Source: Gryganskiella cystojenkinii (taxonomy: Eukaryota; Mortierellomycota; Mortierellomycetes; Mortierellales; Mortierellaceae). From it: a stretch of DNA of 64,000 nucleotides. Made by a program: the position numbers and the translations under genes. How positions within the stretch are numbered: position 1 is the first letter of the stretch; each line of letters opens with the position of its first letter. Shown here one piece after another: positions 34,393 through 45,970 of this stretch. The stretch is from contig JAAAIG010000077.1 in the NCBI GenBank assembly GCA_015852425.1, positions 1 through 64,000 of the forward strand, in the 5' to 3' direction. Under the pieces are notes generated by a model that saw only the letters and a program-made list of their open reading frames with translations, searched no databases and was not told the DNA's origin.

Positions 34393-35113
34393 AGCGTAGA
34401 CACGAGGTGAAAGGGAGAAACTGATATCGTGCATTCCCTATTGATTTTTTTTTCTTTAAGGAGAGAACTATTATGAAATAAAACTTGATGATCCAAAACA
34501 AACAAAAACCAGGTGTTTTTCTTTAGTCCATGACGATAGTGGATAACGAGTGGATGAACACGCACCAACGATCGATTACAGAGCTTCAGGATCCTGGACG
34601 ATTAGTTAGGAGGTGTATCGCGATGTACAGTAGCCCATCTGAGTTTACAGAGAGGAAGCCCTTTGCGACACGTTCCCGTGGAGAGAACGAGAAACAGGAC
34701 TGTTTGTTATGGCGAGGATCGTTGCATTCTTTGCTTTTGAGCTATTCTTATGGGACACAGCAATGACACAGAGAGCCTTAAAGTGAAAAAATTGGCCGTG
34801 GGTCTTTTTTAATGGGGTAGGTAAGAAAAAGGGACTTCTTGGATTTGAGTGCGCGTGCTCCCTGTTATTCTTCGTGCAAAAATGTGAACTTGTAAAGTGA
34901 CTACAAGACAGGGACGAGAAAGAAAGAGAGAGAATGGGTGTGATTTGCATTCATTTCTCGTCTTTTGCCCTATTTGTTCATTCGATTCATTTGGTGCCCA
35001 CTCCCCTTTCATTTTCGAATTCATTCGTCTCTTTTCTGGTTTTCATTTGTAAAGCCGAGAGAAACACGAAAATATCCCACCCACTCATACCTTTTCTGTT
35101 ACTTTCACAAAAA
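34393..35113. other. Spacer and 5' region of desaturase-like gene 1
   Basis: It contains an AATAAA signal near 34478 for the upstream gene, then a promoter and a T/C-rich leader. An in-frame upstream ATG at 34934 would add 60 residues to the next protein. It was not used because the added sequence is hydrophobic, leader-like and absent from copy 2. Confidence 0.5.
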
Positions 35114-36345
35114 ATGGCAGTCGATTTAGAATCCCGCCCAGAGTCTCCGTTGTCCCTTCACCAGAAGGAAACACTTGCAGATGAAGAGGAGGATATCGAG
35201 GATACCCTCTCTGGTGTAGAGGACGAGGTTGATCTCGAGGCTGTCAAAGTCGTCTTGACTCCGTCTGAGGCCATTCGCGCCTCCAAGACCCAGGGTGCCT
35301 CAACCACGGAGCCCCATCGAGTCAAACGTCTTGCCTTGATCTCCTCTGAGGATCTGAAGACTCCCACCATCGCCGTCCCCACCATCGCTGTCGCCGCTGG
35401 ATCCCTGGCGACCTGGGGATCCGTCCTCTATTGGGGAGCCTACAAGAAAAAGTTTTCGCCCCTCGTGACCTTCCCTGTCATGACCGCTGCTATCTTTGCC
35501 AGCTTTACACCTGTTCACGATGGTACCCATTCATCGATTGCCAAGGGGAAGTACAAAAAAGTAGTCAACAACTTGATCGGATACCTGTCTGGTATCCCTC
35601 TGTATTTGCCCTTTGGGACCTATCGACAGTTGCATCTGTTACACCACCGGTACACGAACCAACCTGGCGACCCGGACAAATGGGATGCGGAAGGCCCTAT
35701 GGTGGTTCGATTCGTCAAGTGGTTCTTCCCTGATTTCTTTTGGATGAAAATGGTCTTGATGGGCAAGATCCCCAATCCAAAGATGTATCATGCGGCACTG
35801 TTTTATCTCGCCGTACTAGGGTCGTCTCTAAAGATGCATCGACGAGGCATGGATATCATCAAGTACTGGCTCATTCCTCAGCGAGCTGTAGGTTTCCCCA
35901 CGTCGTTGTTATTCATATCTTCTATCCTCGTCGGTTAATCTGTTCTGCTATTTTTCATGGTTCTCAATTTATCCTTTCTCCACTTCTCTGTTCTTTGGCT
36001 GCTTTCAAATAGGCCTACTGGTTGTTGATGTGGCTTTTTGCATACGTGCCCCATCGTCCCGATGGAGACCATCAGTTTAACGCCAAGGACAATGTCTACA
36101 AGATGACAAACGTCACCGGTGGCATACTGCACTCCAACGGTGTGAATCTCGCGATCCCGTTGTTGAACCAACACCTGCATAACATCCATCATCTCTACCC
36201 TCAGTTGCCCTTTACCCGCTATGGCACCATTTGGGCCAAACACAAGGACGCCTTAATTGCCGCGGGTACTGAGATCCACCCCATCTACTCTAGCACTCAA
36301 GGATGGAAGTGGAACGAGAACATTGATGGTGCCCCTCGCAAGTAG
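35114..36345 (+). CDS. Fatty-acid-desaturase/carotene-hydroxylase superfamily protein, copy 1
   Basis: Integral membrane di-iron oxygenase of the FA_desaturase superfamily. Two exons (35114-35887, 36013-36345) give 368 residues. The three His boxes are intact: FTPVHDGTHSS (HxxxH), RQLHLLHHRYTN (HxxHH) and NQHLHNIHHLYPQLPF (HxxHH). The FTPVHD and HHRYTN forms resemble CrtR-type beta-carotene hydroxylases more than acyl-CoA desaturases. The acidic N-terminus (EEEDIEDTLSGVEDEVDLE) and RVKRLALISSEDLKTPT precede the first helices (AVAAGSLATWGSVLYWGAYK). The start aligns with copy 2 (MAVDLESRP versus MAVELAESC). It is the first of three head-to-tail paralogues with one phase-0 intron at the same place. 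The substrate is unknown; ER membrane is likely. Confidence 0.88.
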
Positions 36346-36524
36346 TTTTCGTGTATTTCCTCGAGTTATCTGCTTGTAGAAGTGACAAATTTCCAAAATA
36401 CACCCAATGAAATGTTTTCAAGGAGAGGGAGGGGCTTGTTTTCTTCTCTTGAACCTCAAATTTCACTTTAAAATACTCAATATCGTCAACCTCATCATTG
36501 ACACTTCTCGTATCAAAAAGAAAC

Positions 36525-37775
36525 ATGGCTGTCGAATTGGCCGAGTCTTGCTCGGGCAATCTGCTACCTATTCACCAGGTGAAGCATCACGGAGAACAGC
36601 TGGATGACGAGATCGGCGAGGACATGTTTGCCGGTCCAAAAGAGGCGAAACTAGAGGTTCAAAGTCCTGCTGCTGATGTCGCCACTACCACCTTCATGAC
36701 CAAGAAACATGCTCGAGTCAAACGTCTGGCTCTGATCTCGTCCGAGGATCTGAAGACCCCGACGGTCGCTCTCCCGACCTTGGCTCTTTCCGTCGTGTCT
36801 ACCTCTATCTGGGGTTCAATCCTTTACTGGGGTGCATACAAAAAAAAATTCTCGTCTGTGTTGTCCTTCCCGCTTATGACATTTGCCCTCTTTGCTTCGT
36901 TTACACCTGTCCATGACGCTCTTCACTATTCTGTGGTGACCAGGGGACCTTACAAAAAATTCCTCAACAACCTGATCGGATATATCGGCAGTATACCGCT
37001 GATTATACCCTTCCAGGCCTTTCGAGAGTTGCACATGTTGCACCACCGACATACCAGCCAAGAAGGTGACCCCGACAGGTGGAGTCAGGAGGGCCCCATG
37101 GTTCTTAGGTGTTTCAAGTGGGCCATTCCAGATTACTTCTGGATCAAGACAGCTATGTCAGGCGCGGTCCCGAACCCGAAACTCCGTCGTTCGGCTCTAT
37201 ATTACCTTGTGATTCTGATCGCGATCGTTCAATCGCACCGACGGGGTGTAGATGTGATCAAGTACTGGATCATTCCACGGCGAGCTGTAAGTTCTTCGTT
37301 TATTTTTATCTCCAGAAAGGGGTAGATGACATGCATTTTGGGCGATCATGCCTTAGTGCCAGGTACCTGAATCCTAATTACCATTCCATTCTCTCTCCTT
37401 TTCTTTTTACTGACTGGCGCTTTCCTTTCTTCTGAATAGGCCCTTTGGTCCTTGATGTGGCTGATTGGGTATGTACCTCATCGTTTGGAGGATGACAACT
37501 ATCTCAACGCCGAGGATAACGTTTACAAGATGACGAGTATGACCGGTGGTATCTTGCGGTCCGACGGGTTTAACCTCATGTTGCCGTTGTTAAACCACCA
37601 TCTACACAACATCCATCACTTGTACCCACAGTTACCTTTTACGAGCTATGGTGCTATCTGGGCCAAGCACAAGGATGCATTGATTGCTGCCGGGACAGAG
37701 GTCCGCCCGATCTATTCGGCTAGCCAAGGGTGGAAGTGGAACGAAAAGTTTGAAGGTAGTAGCAGTCCCAAATAG
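36525..37775 (+). CDS. Desaturase/hydroxylase superfamily protein, copy 2
   Basis: Second of the three tandem paralogues. Two exons (36525-37286, 37440-37775) give 365 residues. His boxes are FTPVHDALHYS, ELHMLHHRHTSQ and NHHLHNIHHLYPQLPF. The start MAVELAESCSGNLLPIHQ matches copy 1's N-terminus; the in-frame ATG 27 nt upstream adds only leader-like residues. The core from RVKRLALISS through the first His box to KKFLNN is identical in DNA to copy 3 over 260 nt, while flanks on both sides differ. A putative N-terminal acidic segment is present (DDEIGEDMF). The retained metal ligands imply activity. Substrate and pathway are unknown. Confidence 0.88.
36712..36971 (+). repeat. 260-nt tract identical to copy 3 (donor or acceptor of gene conversion)
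   Basis: Positions 36712-36971 in copy 2 and 38528-38787 in copy 3 match base for base, silent sites included. Divergence begins immediately on both sides. Confidence 0.9.
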
Positions 37776-38406
37776 TTTCTTTGCACGCTTAGGGAGATGA
37801 CTATTTTTCGTTAAGTTAATAAGAAAATAAAAGGGGCAAATCGAGGATACGCCTTTCGCCACCAATTCTCTCAGGTATTTCATTTGGTCTCCACGTTCCC
37901 TTGGATCCAGTATGGCGTTTGAATGAATCAGAGCAACTCTCATTCCGTCTCTCGGGGCTGACAATGTAAGGTGAAGTGTGTTATGCCTTCGGCTCTCGAT
38001 GTCAGTCATGTTATTTATTTATCTCCCTCATCCTTCGACATTTTGTTGTTAGATTGGATTGAGCAGCTCTCTTGTGCCCATCGTTTGGAGAGACGAGCAC
38101 GGAGGTGGGGGTCCACGTTATATTCTTTTTTATTTTCAAGGAGTCGAAGGGGGTCGAACGTGCCAAAGAAGACACTCTTTGCCACCAAAATTAATATCTG
38201 ATCTCTGTATTTCTGCCCACCGAGACATGCAGTTCTTGTTGTCTTAAGAGTCTTTCTGTTCCTATTTCTCCCTCAATACACTCATTTCAAAGTTTCGTCC
38301 TTGCCCCATTCACGTAAAACAGATAACTAAAAAAAAAAAAAAAGAAGAGAAAAAAATACCTGTTCAGTTGTAGTTATCGCACCAAATTTCTTTCATCTCT
38401 TCACAA
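37776..38406. other. Spacer between desaturase-like copies 2 and 3
   Basis: It has a polyadenylation-like AATAAAA near 37826, then about 500 nt with the copy 3 promoter and an A-rich tract at 38330-38356 shortly before the start. No gene was found. Confidence 0.5.
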
Positions 38407-39617
38407 ATGGAACGCAATGAAGAACAACACGAGTACGATAGCAAAGAGTACATGTTCACTGATGCGAGAGACGAGGATTGTGATGTTCATGGTGTTCCCA
38501 CCTCTATTTCGTCCACCAAGAAACGTACTCGAGTCAAACGTCTGGCTCTGATCTCGTCCGAGGATCTGAAGACCCCGACGGTCGCTCTCCCGACCTTGGC
38601 TCTTTCCGTCGTGTCTACCTCTATCTGGGGTTCAATCCTTTACTGGGGTGCATACAAAAAAAAATTCTCGTCTGTGTTGTCCTTCCCGCTTATGACATTT
38701 GCCCTCTTTGCTTCGTTTACACCTGTCCATGACGCTCTTCACTATTCTGTGGTGACCAGGGGACCTTACAAAAAATTCCTCAACAACTTGATCGGGTACA
38801 CTGCCAGTATTCCCGTAATTATACCCTTCCAGGCCCTGCGACAGTTACACATGCTGCACCACCGGCATACAAGCCAGGAGGGAGACCCAGACACGTGGAC
38901 CGCAGAGGGTCCCATGATTGTCAGGTTTTTCAAGTGGGCCATTCCTGATTACTTCTGGATCAAGACAGCCATGTCAGGCGCGGTTCCCAACCCGAAACTC
39001 CGTCGTTCAGTTATATATTACCTTGTGATCTTAACTGCAATCGTTAAGTTGCAACGACGAGGCGTTGATTTGTTCAAGTACTGGATCATTCCTCTGCGAG
39101 CTGTAAGTCACTTATTTCTGATGTTATTTTTGTCAAAACAGAGATCTGCAAAACAAAGCGACCTCCAAGAGGGATATGACCAGTTATATGTGGGTATGCC
39201 TTGGTGCCTTTCCAGTCGCTCTACATCCTAATTTTCTCCCTCCCTCTCCTTTTTCGGGTATCGCGATTCATTCATTTTAACAAGGCCCTTTGGATGTTTA
39301 TATGGCTGATTGCGTATGTACCTCATCGTTTGGAGGCTGATGTCCGTCTCAACGCCGAGGATAACGTTTACAAGATGACGAGTGTGACCGGCGGTATCTT
39401 GCGGTCCGATGGGTTTAATCTGATGATCCCGTTGTTAAACCATCATCTACACAACATCCATCACTTGTACCCGCAGTTGCCTTTTACGAGCTACGGCGCT
39501 ATTTGGGCCAAGCACAAGGAAGCGTTGATTGCCGCCGGCACTGAAATTCACCCCATCTACTCCAGCACTCAAGGGTGGAAATGGAATGAGAACTTTGATG
39601 GCACTCCTCGGAAGTAG
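38407..39617 (+). CDS. Desaturase/hydroxylase superfamily protein, copy 3
   Basis: Third tandem paralogue. Two exons (38407-39102, 39285-39617) give 342 residues. The N-terminus (MERNEEQHEYDSKEYMF) is shorter and unrelated to copies 1 and 2, then KKRTRVKRLALISS rejoins the family. His boxes FTPVHDALHYS, RQLHMLHHRHTSQ and NHHLHNIHHLYPQLPF are complete. The second exon starts ALWMFIWLIAYVPHRLE and ends GTPRK, as in copy 1. The novel N-terminus directly before the identical tract suggests that conversion, or a fresh duplication, replaced only the core. As with its neighbours, the enzyme's substrate cannot be told from the sequence. Confidence 0.88.
38528..38787 (+). repeat. 260-nt tract identical to copy 2
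   Basis: Partner of 36712-36971. Identity starts at CTCGAGTCAAACG and ends at CTCAACAAC; the next base is C in copy 2 and T in copy 3. Confidence 0.9.
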
Positions 39618-39867
39618 CCTTTTTCCTTGTACTCCCAGTCATAGCACACAGGCAACGTGGCAAACACATACAAATAATTGCACCAACAGGATTATCCCGC
39701 GAACGGGCTGATCCTGAAAAATAGTCCAATTTTTGAGAGAGGGAAAAATAAAAGCTTTGCCACCAACTTTGGCTCTCTATCCATTTGCATTTCATCCACC
39801 TTCGCAACTTTTGCCTCTCTACAGCCATTCATTCCCGAATATATTCTCATCGACATTCAACAAGACC

Positions 39868-41776
39868 ATGGATGAGACCAGACGTCCTCGTGCTCGTGTA
39901 GTCAAGAAGACCAGCTGGTTCACCCGCATTCGAAACTTTCCAGAGGATTATTTTACGAGAATCGACAATGACATTCGGGCTCTCGACTGGGACAGAATCC
40001 AGGACGGAACCAGGTATCGATAACGGCGAGGAAATCTCATGGAGACGAAAGGAAATGTCAAAAGTGTGCTCTGCTCACTGTTTTAAATGGAGGCTGACGT
40101 TCCCTTTTTGTTTTCTTCTCCATGATAGTTGGCCACTCGCAGTTGGACTCAACCTGTTGCTCGGATCCGTCAAACTCGGTTACTGGCTCGATGACCCTCT
40201 CGGCAACGCACCCTCCGTGATCAAGTATGACCGGTCGTTTTACTCTTCCTCGTCAATGTCTCCAGGATTCGCTGCTCTGGTATGATGTATATGGCAACAA
40301 GAAAGGATGCTCCCGCGCCAAGCCGTTTTTTTTTCTAACCCCACATCCTGTAAATCTCATAAAACTAGCTCTCAGCTCTGCAGTTTATCCTAATCGGTAT
40401 CAGTTTCGGAAACGCCGTCTGGCTCTTCCACAGCAAGAAAAACTACAAGTTGATGCACAGGGACCCGGAAGTATGTCAGCTTTGTTGGATGGTCAATGAC
40501 ATATGTTAATAATTTTGGCCGCAAACCTTCGCCCTAACACCTGTCCTTTACTTCTTTATTCAGGAACCACCAAGAACGTCCAATGCCAAACTGGTAGAGT
40601 TCCAACGTCAGACCAAACCGCACTGGTCGGTTCGATTCCCATGGTCCATCATGTGAGTAGTGTCTCTTCGCGCCTTTTTTTTGCTTGGTCTGCCTGTCCG
40701 TATCTTTCCAGTGTCATTTTTCTCAGGATGGCTATACTAACTTGTAAATGTTCTTTTCGATCTTTGTTTTTTATATCTAATACTAGTTGGCCCTACATCC
40801 CATCATTCATCAAGGGTTCGAGACCAGAGGAGCGTAGTCTTCAAGTCTGGGAGATGTCACTTTGGGATCCTTCCGTGTTGAGTCGAAACTTGTTCTGGTG
40901 AGCCCCGCCTCTCCAACTATGATAGGAGCATCCATTTTTGTTCTTTTTTTCCCCGCAAGGCGCCAGTTCTGACCACTCACGCTTTAACTTGTTGTGACTC
41001 CGTATAGTTGGTTCTCGCCTGCTCAAGTGCTGATCATGGCGGCCATGAATGCGGACAACTTTCACATCTTTGTACCTCTCTCTGTCGTCGTGGCTGCCCA
41101 GGTGCATTTCGTGGTTGCGGTGTACCAGACCTATGTCAAGGTGCGATATCGGCAGTCTTTGTGGGGAGAGGGTATACTCCCGATGCCTCACTTGTCTGTA
41201 TAGATTTCCAAGACTGACGTCAATCCGCGTCCTTATTTTTAATACTTTGTCTCTTAGGATAAACAAATCCTGTTTGGAGAGGTCTGCAGAGAGTACGACA
41301 ATAAGTTTGTGCACCCTCGAGTCTTTGTTCGCAAATACGACAAGTCGATCTCGACCGAAACGGACAACAACGAGTTTATCCTGGAAACGTATCGTGAAGA
41401 TGGCTCTGTTCGTTATCAGCCTGCCAAGAAGCCCGCTCAATACCAGATCTCGAGTCTTCCTCGGGTTTCGACCTCGACTTCGACTTCGACCTCGACCTCG
41501 ATGCCGTCGAATGTTTTGCAACGGAAGCAGGCTCGCGTCAACTTTAAGGCTCCCAGTTTCTCTTCTACTTCAACTTCAACCACCACTGGAGAGGACTCTG
41601 CGAGCGAAGAGGAAGAAGGAGAGGACGAGGAGGATGCGGACACGGTCAGGGAATACACAGCACCGTCACCGCAGGAAACTGAAGATGGCGAGGACGACGA
41701 GGATGAAGACGGAGAAGATGATGAAGATAGTGAAGAGGAGGAAGACGACGACGACGACGACGACGACGACGTGTAG
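39868..41776 (+). CDS. NUR1: Nur1/Mug154-like nuclear rim protein (DUF2418)
   Basis: Inner nuclear membrane protein; yeast Nur1 helps anchor rDNA and silent chromatin at the nuclear edge. Seven exons (39868-40013, 40129-40279, 40369-40470, 40564-40652, 40787-40897, 41008-41140, 41258-41776) splice in phase to 416 residues. The N-terminal EDYFTRIDNDIRALDWDRI is followed by membrane segments (WPLAVGLNLLLGSVKLGYWL; QFILIGISFGNAVWLF) and an amphipathic part. The DUF2418 hallmark is WFSPAQVLIMAAMNADNFHI with DKQILFGEVCREYDNKFVHP. The tail is Ser/Thr repeats and then a nearly pure acidic stretch ending DDDDDDDDDV. Exon 3 has two usable acceptors 15 nt apart (after 40368 or 40383), both in frame. 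Confidence 0.88.
41745..41770. repeat. (GAC)n microsatellite encoding poly-Asp
   Basis: About eight tandem GAC codons form the aspartate tail of the Nur1-like protein. A (TCGACT)n-like run at 41468-41500 encodes Ser-Thr repeats in the same exon. Confidence 0.85.
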
Positions 41777-42051
41777 TTGACACTCGGTCGCGTTCAAAAA
41801 GATTTGATTGATTGATGACGTGCAGATCCAAAAAATAAGAAGTTACCCCTTAAGTCGAAACTAGCTCATTAATGCAAACGGCTACATGCGCGTGCTGCGT
41901 GCTGCATCGACAGCAGACCATTCTTCGACTTGTTGGTCAACCCCTTTTCCCTTGCTCTCTCTCTTTGTAAATTGCATCCATCCACACATCTACCTTTTTT
42001 TTTTTTTTTTAAAAAAAACAAGAACCCGCAGGAAGAAAAACATTTATAATA

Positions 42052-43554
42052 ATGTCGGGCAACAATAGCAGACTCGCAGTCTTTCCTACGCGAATGTAAA
42101 ATGACAATTTCGAAAGTCGACAAAGGCCAGTTAATAGATCAATTTGGAATGAGCCCTTTTCTAATGCAACCCTTCTCAATGACAAAATAGGACGTTGAGT
42201 GTCATGAAGCAAAAGTTGAAGGGCGCACAAACAGGACACAGTTTGCTTAAGCGCAAGAGTGAAGCCCTGACAAAGCGTTTCAGGGACATTGTCAAGAAGA
42301 TTGACGATGTAACGTTTGGAGACTCTGTTTTCGACACTTTTTTTTCTCTAAAGAGTGGATGCCAGTATCAACTTTATAAGCAAAATACTTATGACTTGTC
42401 CTCTTCCCTCTACTAAAATAGGCCAAGCGTTTGATGGGCAAGGTCATGCAGGTGGCGTCATTCTCGTTAGCCGAGGTCACGTACATCACAGGCGATATCG
42501 GATATCAGGTTCAGGAGAGTGTCAAGAACGCTCAGTTCCGTGTCCGTGCCAAACAGGAGAACGTCTCGGGAGTCATGCTGCCAGTTTTCGAGTCTTACCA
42601 GGAGGGTGCCAATGGTAAAATACCATATTTTTCACATATCAACAGACCGCAGGGACAATGGCGAAAGAAGGGTCTTTGTGGGGATATCCAGATCTGATCT
42701 GCTCCAGAATAATTGACTCTTTTTTCGACTTTTTATATTTTGTTTCTGCAGCCAACGAGCTCACGGGTCTTGGAAGAGGAGGTCAGCAGGTTCAAAAGTG
42801 TAAGGAGACATATATCAAAGCTGTCGAGACCTTGGTGGAGTTGGCTTCCTTGCAGGTAAATAACTAGCTCGACATAAGCTCTCTCTATGTGTAACTCTCT
42901 CGAGTAAACGTAAATGATTGCCATTGAAACATGTTGGGAGGACCTAACATCTACTGCATTTTTTTTCTCCTATCTTTCGTCTCGCTTCTCTTTATTTTTT
43001 AGACTGCTTTCGTCATCCTGGACGAGGTCATCAAGCTGACCAACCGTCGTGTGAATGCGATCGAGCACATTATCATTCCTCGTTATGAGAACACGATCAA
43101 GCACATTATCTCAGAGTTGGACGAGCAGGATCGTGAGGAGTTCTTCAGGTAAATGAGCGACAACATACCGCATGTACTGAAACTCGGAAACAAAGCATGT
43201 AGGCGGAAAAGAACCTATTTTTTAGAGCCGAAATCTTGAGCATGATTTAACCGCTTGCAATATTTTTTTTTATATAGATTGAAGAAGGTCCAGGGCAAGA
43301 AAAAGGAGGCTGCTGCCCGTGATACCCTTGAGAGAGAGTCCAAACAGGCTGCTGAAGGTAAATGCGAGGTGTTTTGTGGATTGTACCGTCATTTCTATGT
43401 AAGCTCCTTACTTACTGATATTTATGTTTCGATCGTGTTAGTCGCCCAAGCTGGCTCCGCAGAGAATGGTGACCCCGTTGCGACTAGAGTCGAGCCATCA
43501 TTGGCAGACCCAGGCGACATGCTCGGCGACGACGATGAGGATGTTATCTTCTAG
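42052..43554 (+). CDS. VMA8: V-type H+-ATPase subunit D
   Basis: Central-rotor subunit of the vacuolar proton pump, which links ATP hydrolysis in V1 to rotation in Vo. Seven exons (42052-42095, 42191-42308, 42422-42614, 42752-42855, 43003-43148, 43278-43357, 43442-43554) give 265 residues, the family length. [20 protein letters not shown] leads into [93 protein letters not shown] and [15 protein letters not shown] follow, then DREEFFRLKKVQ. The C-terminus ends DDDEDVIF, the same acidic -DVIF ending as yeast Vma8. The very short first exon is supported by the FPTRM motif spanning the junction. Confidence 0.96.
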
Positions 43555-45970
43555 TAACACTTCCTACATCGTGGACAACGCGGCACTGAGGTACATTTCA
43601 AGCCGAAAATTTACCAGAGCATATTCGATCAGACTTGACAGACGGATTCATGGCGAATGTTGTGGCGCGAAGAAACTAAAAAAGCAAATACAGATACAAA
43701 AATTGGATATTCATCCTCTGCTTGCACTCCTAGTGTCGCCACAGTGATTTCACTGGCCACATTTTTTTCCTTTTTTTTTTTTGGATGCGCTCAAACTCAA
43801 TAGGATCTCGTTTGGTGGGAAAGAGGATCTCAAGATTATGGAGCGCATTCATTTTTTTTTTTTTTTTTTGGTGGTGACTTTTTAAGATGATCAGGCACAT
43901 CACAACAACAACAAACTCGTGTTCAGGTTGATCAAATCTATGTGCATCTAGGGCATCTCGAAGAAAAGAGGAAACCGAAGACAGATTGGGGGTCCAGATG
44001 TCAATAATTGTCCACATGACAGGTTTCGTTCAGGTCTGTACATAGGAGACGGCGAGTGAATCCGAGATTGTCCTCATTTGTATTTCAAACGACCAACACC
44101 TTATTGTTCACGGACAATCTTGTGCTCACGCACAAACACATTTTCTTATTCCCCTCTTCTCCGCTATGGATGACAAAGACAAGGGACAGAGTGTAAGGGA
44201 ACTGTGGAGTAGAAAAAAAATTAAAAAAAGCAAGATGGTGCCAATAAAGCTGTCCATATTTGTCGTCAAGAAGGGGTCTGGTCGCGCCATCCGTGCCTTC
44301 GTTGCACAAAGAAAATGAAAAAAGCAGTAAAAGAGTAACAGCAAGAGATCCTCGCCTCAGAGCCTAAGAAAGAAGAGCAGAAACCCTTTGAGATCGGTCC
44401 ACGTCGAAGTTCGAGGTTCAGGAAAAAAGACAACACTCTCCCCCCTCTCTCTTCCTGGCGCTTCTCAGCATCAATAATGTAGACATTCCTCGTCTTGTGA
44501 TTTTTTTTTCATGTTGTCATTATTCTCGTTGTTGACACCATCTGTGGTCCGTGCTTTGTTGCTCGCCTTCAACAAGATTAGCCCAAAAGTGGTGTTTGTT
44601 TTTTATGGTTTGAACTCGGTTGCACGAAACACAGCATGGAACAACAAAGACGCTGAGCAGTGGAGACTTGGAGAGACGAAAAATAGTAAGCAAAGGGGCA
44701 TGGATTCCCTTTAAGTCGAAGTAGGGATGGGAAGGGAGTCTTCGGCTCGAAGCAAGCAATGAATACAGGTCACTTTACCGGGTAAAAGTGGACTTGCGGC
44801 CGATATGCACGGCAAAAACAATTTCTGGGTGAGGGGGAAGGATGGAGACGTGATTGGGGACTAGCAGAAGAGGGCCAAGGATGGGGAAAGAGAGAAGAGG
44901 GTATTGGCTAAAGAAACCATGAACGGAACATTCTCTTTTTTCTCGCGCAGGGATGAACAAAGCCCTTTTCCTCGATTTTTAGTCCGTGGAGAGGGGATTG
45001 AAAAAAATTTAGGTCAACGAGGTTTTCGATCGGGGTTGTGGAGTGGAGTGCAGTGTTTGACAGAGAGCAATAAAAAAATTGGAGATAGGAGAAGGAGGAA
45101 GAAGACATACATTGCAACCCACGTTCGTTTGCCAATCAGTGCTCTGACATCCAACACGCTGACGCTTGGCCCCTTCCTGTTGTTCTTCGTTGTTGTTCTT
45201 CTTGTGTTTTGTTTCGTTCATACCCCAAACAGCGGTCGTTCACTGTGGCATCATTTCACAACAATGCACAGCATGGAGAAGGCAGAAAGAGACCGGAGTT
45301 GTGTCCCACTGTCGTAGTTTGCGCTTTACAAAGCGATGGACAAGGAGTGAGAAAGGAAGCGAAACAAGGTGTAGAGAGTCTTGGTCATCCAAGAAAGGAA
45401 GAGATAAGGAACAAGGAAGGAGAAAGCCACGAAGTAAACCAAGCAAGGAAAACAGAAAAAGAGCACAGCAGGTCGTCAACATTTCAAAGAGAGGAAAGAG
45501 AAACATTGCGAATCCGTTTGTCAGACAAATGATGATGGCGTTCTTTTTCTCTTTTCTTCCTCGTTATCTCAACCACGCGTCTGTCAACTTTTTGCTCTCA
45601 CTCTCTCTTCTTCTCTCTTTTTTTTGTTTCTCTGTCCTCATCCTAACTCGCATTCAGTTTCTCCTCAATTCACATTCAAGCATCATTCAACTTTGCATTC
45701 TTCTTTTTCTGCCTATTTTTTTTGCAAGATCTGAATCTGATACCCCCCACGTTTAAACCCTTTTCTCTTTCGGTCTGAACTCTGACAAAAAATTTGTGCA
45801 AATCGAAAAAATTTTAGCCCGCTTCCTTCAACTGCTGCCAATTTCCCTATCGACATCCCATCTTTGAATTGTTATCAGCGTTCTTCTTCGCACCTTTTTC
45901 GTCTGACAAAAGGTCCTCGCCTCAGTCCAGCCTCTCCCCCCTCATTCCCTGTTCATATCAGAACTCCGCC
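43555..45970. other. Gene-poor interval with promoter of the AEC-family gene
   Basis: These 2.4 kb contain homopolymer tracts (A/T runs near 43770 and 43850) and a long pyrimidine-rich 5' leader to about 45970. Several overlapping frames, including one of about 196 codons at 45166-45756, have composition typical of biased noncoding DNA rather than a protein. No RNA gene was recognised. Confidence 0.55.

Noticed and set aside
34934..35113. N-terminal extension of desaturase-like copy 1 from an upstream ATG
   Set aside because: The added residues look like translated T/C-rich leader, and copy 2 aligns from the later Met.
16986..43554. A single functional gene cluster linking insulysins, NIPA, desaturase-like genes and V-ATPase
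   Set aside because: Orientations, spacers and functions are mixed; nothing in the sequence shows shared regulation or pathway.
45166..45756. 196-codon plus-strand frame before the AEC-type gene
   Set aside because: Two unrelated low-complexity parts, no motif, and it sits in the pyrimidine-rich leader region.
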